Positions 12,601-20,989 of a stretch of DNA of 64,000 nucleotides are shown here, piece after piece. Numbering within the stretch: the stretch's first letter is position 1; every line of letters starts with the position of its first letter. The notes beneath the pieces are model-generated. The model saw only the letters and a list, made by a program, of their open reading frames with translations, had not been told where the DNA came from and did no database searches. The DNA comes from Luscinia megarhynchos (lineage: Eukaryota > Chordata > Aves > Passeriformes > Turdidae). Where the stretch lies: positions 39,731,735 through 39,795,734 of the forward strand of contig CM067592.1 of NCBI GenBank assembly GCA_034336665.1. Direction: 5' to 3'. Position numbers and translations under genes: made by a program.

Positions 12601-15500
12601 ATTCATAAGAAGTCATTTGTTCAGCATTTGTATTCCAGCTCTTCAGTACAGTGAAGCCAGTACATCAACCAGGTGAATCATCACATCAAAAAACAGAAGC
12701 TTCTCACACCCAAGCTGAAGGGATAAAAGGAAAAAAGCCTTGCACAACCTGACAGACTTGGTTATAGTCTTAAAAAAAATTAAAATTAAAAACTAAGACA
12801 TTCTTCATAGACCAAAGAAGCAGCTCACAAAAATTTCACTTCTGCATTTATTTCTTCAGCAGCAGTAAAAGCAGCAAGCTTCCTCTTCCAAATGCACTCC
12901 CGCTGATATCAAACAGATCTCTGCAACTACATCTAAAGCCATGATCTGGCATCTCATATTTTATTGTGAATAAGCTCTTTCAATAAAGTCTAGGCAGAGA
13001 GAGTTGTAGCAATATGACAACCACGTGACAATCACAGGAAGGTGCAGGAACTGCAATTACAAAACAGACTGTTCAGTCAGGAACAGATGCAGACCTAACA
13101 CGATATAACTGCTCCACTGAGATCTAGAGCCTCATGCCGTTCTGTCTTGTACGAGTCGCTTTAGAGGAACACAAAGTCCTCCAAGGCCACAACTGAGAGG
13201 GACGGAACAAAAAATACACTCAGAAAACCAACTTCAGATCATTATACAAAGCTAAGAATTTATGTGATTTTGAAGCTGAATTTTAAAACTTACAGAAGGT
13301 CACATATTAAGTACTCAAAAGTATTTTTTAAACATTTAATTCAACTTTACCAAACATTCCCTCCACTAATAAAAAATGGGGTTAGTGACTTTGTCAGTTA
13401 TGGATTTAATTTCCATTCGAGTTTTACTTTTCAAAATTAGACAAAGAAATCAGTTCTTTGATTTCTTTTAAAATTTCCCTAGCTGTACCTTCCATTTCCT
13501 AGCCTCTGTTCATGTATCAAAAAAATTCCTAGCCTCTGTTCATAGATCAAAAACTAGAAACTGTTTTTCTTCTACATAGTGAGATCAATTCTCTGTTTCT
13601 TTCATCACATCTTCTGAGCTGATAAAATGGAAACCTTCTGTTTCTTAACTAAAACATTACCTTTTCAAAACTCTTTCAGAGATATTTTTGTAGTCTGACT
13701 TCAGATTGGGTTACTACATCCCATATACACTAGACTCTTTAATGGGAGCTGCTGTACACAAACCTGGAACAGCAATCCTACCACACAGCAGACATCAGCT
13801 GCACATCTTGAAGAGTCCAACCTGCTTTTTTGAAGGGCATAATCCTTTCTAAACAACAACTGAAAGACTCAAATACAGAAGCAATACACTATAAGAAGTG
13901 TGAAGAAGTTATTTTGGAATTAACTTACATAAAAGAAATTACTTTACTCATGAATTCCATAGAACAACATCTTTCTTGACCTTTTCCTCTGTGTTAATCA
14001 TCTACTTAAGTACCTTAAAATCTTCATCAAATACAAGTAAGGCAGAAAGAATGTAAGTGCATCAAACAGATGGTTTCAAGATGTTTTTTTTAAAATGTTC
14101 TTCATTTCTAGCCGTGATATCACATCAATGCTACACTGTTAATGTTCAGCTAAAATTACTTCTCCACGTTCCTATAAAACAGCACACTATCTCTGATAGC
14201 AGAGATGCTTATCTTTGGGAGGACAGGTAACACACAAAGGAGATGCTGCTCCATGGCACAAACCTAGCACTGCTCTAGAACTTTTGGCATATGGAATGCT
14301 TTCAGCATACCAAACTTTGTCAGTAAACTTATACTAAATTATTCAGGCACAGGTGAACATAAATATACCCCAAGAAAAGTTATTAACAGCTTCCAATTCA
14401 GATGCACAAAAAATGTATGTGATTTCAACTTGCGGGAAAAGATTTGGATGGTAAGGCACTGCCTTCTTTTGCACCTGTACTCCTTCAAAAATCGTCAGTG
14501 CCAGGATCACCTGTTTTATTACTTTGTGTCTTCCTCCGGGTTCTTCTACTCTGGGCTACCTCCAACAAAACAGGATGGGTTACATCGCCTCAGTCAGTAC
14601 CATCCTGCCTGAAACAAGTCACCTGTCACCTACTGCAGAAAGCTCAAGGGATGTGACCTCTGATCTGGTTTTAAGGCACCTTGAGAGCACAATGACGTCC
14701 TGAAAGGCTTAAGCCTCTTCCTTCGGAAAGCAATTATGCACCGCTACCACATTTACAAACGAAACTTTGCGGGAGCTCACGGATCACTCCCTTCCAGCTC
14801 CCTTTTTTTGCACAACAAGATCTCAGTGCTTAGTGTGGAGAGACGAAACAGAAAGCACAGCGGCTTATAAAAACTGCATACGGTAACCCCCTGGGCTCGG
14901 TTCAACACGGAGCACCTCCAAGAGCTTCTAAAGAAAAATTAAGTTCTACCTTCCTGGCACCTCGGATTCATATATTTGAAATGAAAACTTATTTACAGCC
15001 ACCTGCCCACAGGTGCGGCTACTCAGGTTACTCCGCCCGGGACAAACTCGTAACCAAAGTACCGGGGCTGTCAGGGACGAGCAGGGCAAGGCAGGGCAGG
15101 GCCGACCTGAAGAACCCGCCGCACCCCAAGTTCCACAGGGCACCAGGGGCAGGACGCTCCGGGAGCCGTCTCGGCGGGCGGCTGCGGGGGAGTGCGCCTC
15201 ACGGGCGGGCCGGGCGCTGGTACCCACGGGCCGCCCGGCCCGGCCCGCCACGCACGGCCAACCCCAGGGCCGCCAGGCTCCGCAAGCACCTCCGCGGAGC
15301 GCCCGCTCCCAGCCTGCACTCACCGCGCCGCAGCCGCCCGCCGCCAGGCCGACCCTCTTCACCAGCATGATGCAGCCGCCCCACCTGGCGCCGCCGCCGC
15401 CCTCCCACGAAGGCTGCGGCGGCGGCGGCTCCTCCTGCTGCTGCTGCTTTGCCGCCCGGTCCCTGGCTGGCGGCGGCTCCGGCTCCGGCTCGGGGCTCAT
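624..15500 (-). CDS. MFSD14B: MFSD14B (HIATL1), 5' part of gene: exons 1-3
   Basis: Three minus-strand exons splice to an open frame of 112 codons (59 + 32 + 21, both junctions phase 0). Exon 2 encodes GRPSVYHAVVVIFLEFFAWG followed by LLTTPMLT; exon 3 encodes VLHETFPHHTFLMNGLIQGV plus K. This matches the start of the MFSD14 family of orphan major-facilitator solute carriers (12 transmembrane helices, reported on intracellular membranes). LLTTPMLTVLHETF is the MFSD14B form as I recall it; MFSD14A has a different residue pattern after LLT. The window holds only the N-terminal tail, helix 1 and the start of the next conserved block; exons 4 onward lie beyond base 1. The start ATG at 15,500 lies inside a CpG island. 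The N-terminus (PEPEPEP, QQQQ, PPPP, GGGG runs) is low in complexity and differs from mammals, as expected for this exon. MFSD14A is the main alternative; the family call is near certain. Confidence 0.9.
687..3734 (-). other. MFSD14B intron 2
   Basis: A 3,048-bp AT-rich intron bounded by the exon 2 donor GTAAGTATC and the exon 3 acceptor. A-rich runs lie near 820-860. No recognisable transposon or additional exon was seen. Confidence 0.85.
3735..3830 (-). CDS. MFSD14B: MFSD14B exon 2 (transmembrane helix 1)
   Basis: The 96-nt exon has acceptor TCTTTCTTAG before CAACAGGG and donor GTAAGTATC after CTAACA. The 32 residues start QQGIGRPSVYHA and contain the hydrophobic segment VVVIFLEFFAWGLL, the first membrane helix of MFSD14 proteins. 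A second AG six bases into the exon (CAACAG) could act as an alternative in-frame acceptor that drops the two Gln residues. Reading from phase 0 gives no stop and continues straight from exon 1. Confidence 0.95.
4600..5795 (+). mobile_element. CR1 LINE, 5'-truncated, decayed
   Basis: Plus-strand sequence follows the CR1 reverse-transcriptase end and 3' UTR: remnants of the D(V/A)I..LDFCKAF-type motif near 4,670, then the -1 to 3' segment (KFADDTKL-like region near 4,870), the GAGGCCACAAAG region near 5,330 and the terminal TTAGATGACCTTCGAGGTTCC stretch near 5,750. Stops and indels break the frame throughout. It sits antisense to MFSD14B in intron 1. Confidence 0.9.
8735..8905 (+). repeat. possible diverged CR1 3' end
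   Basis: The sequence around GGCAACCTGCTCAGG..GCTGATCCTGACC and the following AAGGTATCTCC..CCTTTCCAGTCACATAATCCTAT resembles the last 100 bp or so of a CR1 element (GCAACCTG, TGACCCTG, GGTCCCTTCCAAC, ATTCTATG). The match is weak. Confidence 0.4.
10125..10245. repeat. A/C-rich low-complexity tract
   Basis: Runs of A with interspersed C (AAAACCAAACAAAAAACCC type), ending in ACCCACACAAAAAAGCCCC. It has no coding meaning. Confidence 0.8.
13496..13555. repeat. 30-bp tandem duplication
   Basis: TTCCTAGCCTCTGTTCAT at 13,496 recurs exactly 30 bases later at 13,526; the unit also includes an ATCAAAAA segment. Only a few bases differ, so it is a fairly recent local duplication within intron 1. Confidence 0.85.
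15324..15500 (-). CDS. MFSD14B: MFSD14B exon 1 (coding part)
   Basis: The exon has 59 codons, from the ATG (complement of 15,498-15,500, purine at -3) to a GCG codon followed by a GTGAGT donor (15,323 downward). The peptide begins MSPEPEPEPPPARDRAAKQ, has a four-Gln run, a four-Pro run and a Gly run, and ends MLVKRVGLAAGGCGA. A second in-frame Met (residue 45, in IMLVKR) lies where the MFSD14A N-terminus has a similar IML(A/V)K motif, so initiation there would give a short tail. The frame stays open upstream to 15,734, but that extension runs into the promoter and CR1 boundary and is not credible coding sequence. Confidence 0.85.
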
Positions 15501-15514
15501 GTCGCCGCCAGCAT
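15497..15514 (-). promoter_or_regulatory. short uORF overlapping the MFSD14B start codon
   Basis: Reading the minus strand, ATG CTG GCG GCG ACA TGA starts 14 bases before the main ATG. Its TGA shares bases with that ATG (ATGA overlap). If the transcript starts upstream of 15,514, this six-codon uORF would end exactly at the main start and could affect its use. The same frame has further ATGs up to 15,700, so a longer uORF is possible depending on the transcription start. Confidence 0.5.
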
Positions 15515-15573
15515 GGCCCCTCCCGGAGCGGCCGGGCCGGGCCGCGGCGGTGCAGCGGCCGCCTCCGCCGGGC

Positions 15574-15594
15574 TGACGTGACGCGGCCCCGCCC
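15574..15594. promoter_or_regulatory. CRE-like site next to Sp1-type GC box
   Basis: TGACGTGA (15,574-15,581) is one base from the palindromic CRE and is followed by CCCCGCCC (15,587-15,594). They lie about 75-95 bp upstream of the MFSD14B ATG, a usual place for CREB/ATF and Sp1-family sites in a CpG-island promoter. This is a motif match only. Confidence 0.45.
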
Positions 15595-15734
15595 TCGGCG
15601 CGCGGGCCGCCCCCGCCATGAGGCGGCTCGCGCGGGGCCGGCGGCCCGCTGCCCTCCGGAGCCGGGGGTCGCTGAGGGGGAAAGGGGCTCCTGAGATCAT
15701 CGACTCCAGCCGGCGACCGAATGGGCACCGTCAC

Positions 15735-16280
15735 CTAGACCTGGGTGCCACATACGATCTTTAAACACCTTCAGGGTCAGCGACTCCGCCACTTCCCTGG
15801 GCAGCCCATTCCAGCGTCGAGTCGCCCTTTCTGTGAATAATTCTTCCTAATGTCCAACCAAAAATTTTCCCGGCACAGCTTAAGCTTGTGTCCTCTTGTC
15901 CTGTCTCTGGTTACCTGGAAAGAGGCCGACCCCACCTGGCTGCATGCTCCTTTCAGGGAGCTGTAGTGATAAGGTCACCTCTGAGCCTCCTTTTCTCCAG
16001 GCTAAACATCCCCAGCTCCCTCAGCCTCTCCTCACAGGACCTGTGCTCCAGACCCTTCACCAGCTCGGTTTCCCTTCTCTGGACGCGCTCCAACACCTCA
16101 ATGTCCTTGAATTGATCTGCCAGAACTGGACACAGGATTCAAGTGTGATTACCAGTGCTGGGTACAGGGGACAGTCATTGCCCTGTGTCCTGCTGGAGAG
16201 ACTACTGCTTATCCACAGGGTGAATGTCTTCCAAACCAGCATTCTGTGCACCTCAGTCAAACCTTTCTGAAGCCCTTGGT
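15735..16280 (-). mobile_element. CR1 LINE fragment abutting the CpG island
   Basis: Read on the minus strand this is the distal ORF2 / 3' UTR part of CR1. On the plus strand it shows the familiar antisense text: CTCCGCCACTTCCCTGGGCA, TCTTCCTAATGTCCAACC, TTCTCCAGGCTAAACA, CTCAGCCTCTCCTCACAGG, TTCTCTGGACGCGCTCCAAC. The very 3' tail is missing. It lies 235 bp upstream of the MFSD14B start codon, in the same orientation as the gene. Confidence 0.93.
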
Positions 16281-16409
16281 ACTTTGTCACTGGGCACATA
16301 TGATGTCAAGCTCAAGTTTTCTCTCACTTTAGTACTGCCAGTCAGCAGGTTGTTGTTAGCAGTGCCTCAGGTTCCTCACTAGAACCAGAACTGGTTGTCT
16401 CCGAGAGCA

Positions 16410-16716
16410 TCAGGTGTGCACAAGGTGCTTTAAGGCAGCATGGTGCTGGCAGTAAAGGTTGTAGCTTCTGACAGACCCTGGAACATCAATACAGCCGACC
16501 GGTTGCCCATCTGGAGTAAGCGCTTCACCAGAGAGCTCAAAACATCTCCGCTTGGCCAACACCATATCCTGCAGACGGATATGCAGTAACACATCTTTCC
16601 ATTTGGTTGTACTGCTAGAGTCAAGCTGCTACTTTTCCTCAGCTGGTTCTTCCTCTGTTCTCTGCTAAGCACCAAGCTGGTTACAGGATCAAAATGTTCA
16701 GTTTGCTGGAACAATA
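16410..16716 (-). pseudogene. exon-like segment C, unidentified, apparently frameshifted
   Basis: A strong acceptor (CCTTTATTGTTCCAG) precedes an open minus-strand frame beginning QTEHFDPVTSLVLSREQ and continuing to LAVQPNGK. From there the better-looking protein text is in another frame: DVLLHIRLQDMVLAKRR, CFELSGEALTPDGQP, ending at a TGA at 16,410. The first frame itself stays open to 16,430 but becomes Cys/Trp-rich and unconvincing. This is the pattern of a single indel in an old coding exon. The acceptor phase (0) would fit the donor of segment B at 19,886. I do not recognise the protein. Alternatively it is chance open sequence beside the CR1. Confidence 0.35.
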
Positions 16717-16719
16717 AAG

Positions 16720-18325
16720 GTTAATTTAAAATGCAATGTTTTGTCAGTGTAAAACAAACTATATACCTCCTAAATATACCGCATTGAGAAATTTGTCTTC
16801 TACGATTCATTATCCAGTAATTTAACAAACATTCTTTTCTGTTGAAGTAGTGTGCATTGACTTACAAGCCTTTCTTTATATGAACATATTTTAAAACACT
16901 ATTTTGCTTAAAGACATCACCGTTTTAAGAGGAACACAAATTACTGTGAACTAAATGGATGCATCAAATTATTTTTCTTATTATACAAGGATTAGTAAGT
17001 CAATATATATTTACATTTACTTGCCAGCCTAAGCCAATTGTGTGTAGAATTTCATGCTGGCTTTCCACTCTTTTTTTTTTTTTGGTCTAGTAGCCTTGAA
17101 ACAACAAAATGTTTCATTTCTTCAAAAATTGTCCCCATGAAATATAGTAACATTTTTGGTCTTTTCATGACTTACAATTTTTGTACTGACTTGAAAGGCA
17201 AGGGACTTTATCCTGTACAGTTTTCAGTGTAGGGTTTTGTCGTTGATTTGTTTTAGGTTTTTTATTATCATGCTTCCAAAGCATGAGAATTTTTAAAATT
17301 CAAACAGATTCCTCTGTCAGAAAGGTATGAATTTATAAGCTGGATGTATCAGCCAGAAACCTATCTACCACATGAGATTCATATAGAGTATATTACTTAA
17401 ATTCATCATTGTATTTTGAAAATTTCACCATTAAAATATTTACATATATCTCTGAAGTAATTAATGCACTTCATATACAAACTAATATCAAATGATCAGC
17501 TGTAATGGCTATTGATTTGAGCTCAACAGACCACTACTTTATGTCCTTCTTGCATATGGAATTTAAAGCTAGAACAGTTTTGTTCGCATGCTGAGCTACA
17601 TATATAATCCTTATTAGGAGCTAGTTATCCAAACAAGTGGAAACAAAGGAAAGGAATAAATACTCCGTTTATGAAGAGACATTACAAGTAAGGTTCCTCT
17701 CAGTTCTGTGCTTTATGGTTTTTAGACTATTCTTAGCAATATTTTTAAGCTATCTGGAGGGGTCATTAATAACAAAGATAGAGAATTTACTAGAGAATGC
17801 TATTTAGCTTAATCAAAACTATAAAGAGTTGTAAAAATACAATGAACTTGAGTGACTGTTGAAATGTCACCTGCAAGTGTTGGTAAGTTAAGATAGGTCT
17901 TTTTGAGGAAAATAATTCTAATTAGTCATTGGGTTTGTAGATTTCTAAGTAAGCTATTTCTACTTCAAAATGATACTGGAAACTGTATAGATAGTTTTCT
18001 GAGGTAACTCTTATATCTGGCAGTAGCTAGTCACCTGCTTAGAGATAATAAAAATATTCTCTGAAATTTAAAACTGTACTTTATCTCAGCTTAGGTACCT
18101 GCAAATTTTTTGTATTTTAATGCTTTTTTTTTGGTAGTTAATGGAGTTAAATTGCCTGTTTTATTGAAAAAAAAAGTACAAAATATTGACAAAATATTAA
18201 TGGTAAAAATATGAACCAGATCTAATTTTTTTCACATAGTTTAGTGAGGTTTCGTGAAGAGTAAACCACCTGCAATACTGTCTTAACAAAATATTTCTAA
18301 GCAGAAAAATGAAGTCTAGGATTAA
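16720..18325. other. AT-rich intergenic DNA
   Basis: No exon, repeat family or strong motif was recognised. A poly-T run lies near 17,070 and short A/T runs near 18,120-18,170. Confidence 0.7.
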
Positions 18326-18329
18326 CAAA

Positions 18330-19440
18330 ATTGCCTGAAGGTGGATCATGTGCTGATCTCAATAAATCGTGGCCAAGGGTATCCCAAGGAGGATGCCGTT
18401 GGGATGGCTGGATGCCTGAGCTGCTGTCCCTACATCCGTCCGTGCCACGCTGCCCTGTGCTGCGCTTTCACAGACGCTGCTGGTGCTCAGAGCAGTCATC
18501 TCAGGCTCTGGCATGGTGCTGGGGATGGACCACAGGACCAGGCACAGCTGCTGCCATGGACCTCGGGTGCCAGCAAACACCCTGCACACAGTTGTGAGTG
18601 CCCTCCTGAGCAGGGAGCATTGCTGCTGTCATGGCAGGGCATTAATGCCAAGGGGCTGGAAGGCACTGAGGGCTCTTCCCAAGGAGTGCTAGATATGGTG
18701 CCTGGCCAGCGTTGGCGTGCATGATGCTGCTGGCGTGAGCTGGGTGCTGCTCTGTGGGTCAGCTGGGCCCGGCCTGCCTTGCTGGGGCAATGCTCAGCTC
18801 GGGTCATCCTTGGTGTCCATGTGACCACCCACAGCAGGGATATGCTCTGAGGGTTGCTATTGCCTCTCTGTGGGAGACTGAACCGAACTGAAGCCAACTT
18901 GAAACATTCCACATTTGTGGAGACCAGGGAGCTTTGTTGACGCCTGTTTTGAAGATGGAAGAGTTGTGCTTTTGACTGTGTAATGGCTAACCCCTGTTGT
19001 GATAAGACAGTGTGACTGATAGCGTGACAAGAGGCACCATCCTGTCTCCACAGGATTATTTCCTATTTCACTCGAAGACTAAGTTGTCCTCCAGTGCACA
19101 AACCACTATCCCTCCCCCATGCCCCCTGCCCCTCCTCTTACTTTCCCATCCCCTCCTCCCTCTCCCACCACCCCCACACACACTTCCCCAAGTACCGGGA
19201 ACATTCATATGTGGCCTGAAGGTCATATGGCTGATGGGCCATATGTTACCTTGGACACCCGTGTTGTTTTGGGCAGCTGTGTTTTGTCAGGCATTCCCAC
19301 CTGAACCTGACTATAAACCAAACAGATTTTGTGTTCAGCAGATTTTCCTGGGGATTTTTCCCCACCACTTCTTTGGTACTTCTCCCACCACCCAACAGAT
19401 CAGTTCTGCTGCCATCACTTTGATTGGGATTGCTCAGTGA
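18330..19440. other. GC-rich patch of unknown origin
   Basis: Composition rises sharply above the AT-rich background from 18,330 and includes a C-rich stretch (19,105-19,190). Open frames occur on both strands (for example minus 18,359-18,589 and 18,496-18,912), but none shows a known domain. CATATG recurs three times between 19,206 and 19,250, and a TATAAA lies near 19,312. It could be a decayed LTR or retroposed sequence, or further remains of the minus-strand pseudogene; I cannot decide. Confidence 0.4.
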
Positions 19441-19885
19441 CCAAGTCTTGGTGAAGGGCCTGAATGGGTAATGAATGAGTAATTAATGAGTAATGAATGA
19501 GTGGGTAATGAGAGCTTCACAGTTTTGAGCTCTCTATTTTTTTTACTTTCCTTTTTTCTCTTCACACTCTTGTGCTTTCTCTTTCTTTTCCCCAGTGCAT
19601 GTCCTTGGGTGATGTTGTTGCATTTTCATGTTGCAGTGCTTCCCTGTTGTTACATTAATAGAGATAATACTAACCAAAACTGCTACATACTGTTTTCTTT
19701 TGCAACCAAGTTGTTCTATAATAAACCCTACATGTGTATATTTACAAACACCAATTATTCAGTGGTGTTTCACCCCAAAGGATCTTTTAACAAGAACTTG
19801 GTTTACCCTGGCCTTCTGCAGCACTTGTGGCTCTCTCCCAATGCTGCTGTGCCCTCATCATTGTCATGTGGAACCAGATCCTGAC

Positions 19886-20117
19886 CTGTGGTCTTCCAAC
19901 ACATCTCAGGACACCTGGCTTTTTCTTTAGTCTTCCCACCTCTTTTTGGTTCTCTTCAGGCATCTCACAGGACAGCTCTTTGTCCATATTGCATTCCCAG
20001 TCCTCCTCCTCAGCCAAGGTCCCTGGCTTACGAGAGACATGGGCTTCAATATGCTCCATCACTTTCTGCATGTTTTGGATGGCCTCTGTCCCCTCCAGGC
20101 CTGTCAGCTCTGGCTGC
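19886..20117 (-). pseudogene. exon-like segment B, unidentified acidic coding sequence
   Basis: The segment runs from acceptor AATTTCTTTACCTTAG to a GTCAGG donor (232 nt). One minus-strand frame is fully open: after one base that completes the preceding codon it reads QPELTGLEGTEAIQNMQKVM, then EHIEAHVSRKPGTLAEEEDW, and later EMPEENQKEVGRLKKK up to CVGRPQ. The composition (charged, helical, no low-complexity bias) looks like real protein rather than chance. The end phase is 0. I know no family it belongs to. It is phase-compatible with segment A upstream, with a CR1 inserted between them. Confidence 0.5.
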
Positions 20118-20202
20118 CTAAGGTAAAGAAATTAATTCACCTGGTAGATGAGAAAGGGGAGAGAAAGGAGTTCTTGAAGAGTTCTTCCACATGTTCTTAA
20201 CA

Positions 20203-20388
20203 TGGTGACTGGAAGAGCACTTGGAACAGGCTGCCCAGAGAGGTCCTTGAGTCACCCTCTCAGGATAGAGTCCAAATCCACTTGTACACATTCCTCTGTA
20301 ACCTTCTCTAGGTGACCCTGCCTTTGCAGGGCAGTTAGACTAGATGACCTCCAGAGGTCGTTTCCAGCTATTCTGTGATTCTGTGATT
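20203..20388 (+). mobile_element. CR1 LINE 3' end
   Basis: The final 185 bp or so of a CR1: GGAACAGGCTGCCCAGAGAG, AACCTTCTCTAGGTGACCCT, TAGACTAGATGACCTCCAGA, ending in the direct-repeat tail ATTCTGTGATTCTGTGATT. It lies in the putative intron between segments A and B. Confidence 0.93.
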
Positions 20389-20534
20389 TGCATGGCTTGC
20401 CTAGCTCCCACCAGCAAATGTCTGCTGGGCACCTGGCATTGGTGGCCACTGGGACAGGAGATGATGTGGCACCCCAGGAAGTGAAAGACTCTTTCCCCTT
20501 TCCCATGCCATCCCATCATGTCCTGGGTACTCAC

Positions 20535-20800
20535 CTGCTGGGACTGTCATTGAGCTGCTAAGACCATGTGAGGGACACAGGCTGGTCCTCACCCTTCTCT
20601 GCAGGAGCTCCTTCTCCAGACTGTCTTGTTGCCACTGCAGGGTAACTTTGCTCCAGTGAGCTCTCTGCCTGGGCCAGGCCCAGGTGCTCCTCTGCAGAGC
20701 CTTCATCCACGGGCTCAGCAGTCTTCTGGGATGCTGAAAACCGGTGTCCTCTTCTCCAAAAGAATCTCCATTGCTGTCTTTGGCATCTGCTGCCATAGAC
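20535..20800 (-). pseudogene. exon-like segment A, unidentified, broken frame
   Basis: The segment is bounded by acceptor GCCCTTGCAG and a consensus donor GTGAGTACC (266 nt). One frame contains FSASQKTAEPVDEGSAEEHL, then GLAQAESSLEQSYPAVATRQ and SGEGAPAEKGEDQPVSL, then a TAG; it leaves two bases at the donor, which fits the start of segment B. The first third reads better in another frame (SMAADAKDSNGDSFGEEDTG), which suggests a frameshift near 20,740. One stop plus one frameshift point to a pseudogene. An alternative is a recently inactivated or mis-segmented exon of a fast-evolving, Ala/Glu/Ser-rich protein. Confidence 0.45.
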
Positions 20801-20989
20801 CTGCAAGGGCCATCCAGGGAAGATGCTGACTCCTGAAGGAACTGCTCTCCCCAGAGCCAGCATCCCAGGGCTCTGGTCCTTCTGTGCCCTCACAAGCCAG
20901 GTCAAGGCCCTAGAGCATCACGGTGGCCTCTGAGCATAACAGAGCCCGGCAGCCACTCCCAGTGCAGGTATTCCATGGCACTGAACCCC

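Larger units (their letters stand above)
3831..15323 (-). other. MFSD14B intron 1
   Basis: An 11,493-bp first intron running from the CpG island to exon 2. It contains one sense-to-plus CR1 copy (4.6-5.8 kb), a probable faint CR1 tail (8.7-8.9 kb), an A/C-rich tract (10.1-10.2 kb) and a 30-bp tandem duplication (13.5 kb). The rest is AT-rich with no coding signal. Confidence 0.8.
14990..15725 (-). promoter_or_regulatory. CpG-island promoter of MFSD14B
   Basis: This is the only long stretch with very high GC and dense CpG. It covers exon 1, the 5' UTR and the start of intron 1, and ends abruptly where an antisense CR1 begins near 15,735. Long ORFs on both strands here reflect the lack of AT-rich stop codons, not extra genes. 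No TATA box stands out, as is usual for a housekeeping-type promoter. Confidence 0.85.

Noticed and set aside
14946..15734. Long overlapping ORFs on both strands in the CpG island (up to 262 codons)
   Set aside because: GC-rich DNA has few stop codons. Only the 59-codon piece ending at the GTGAGT donor is supported, by its phase join to exon 2.
16660..16716. HFDPVT plus EQ text resembling the end of a U-box (STUB1-like)
   Set aside because: Similarity covers only a few residues and the following sequence does not fit a U-box protein.
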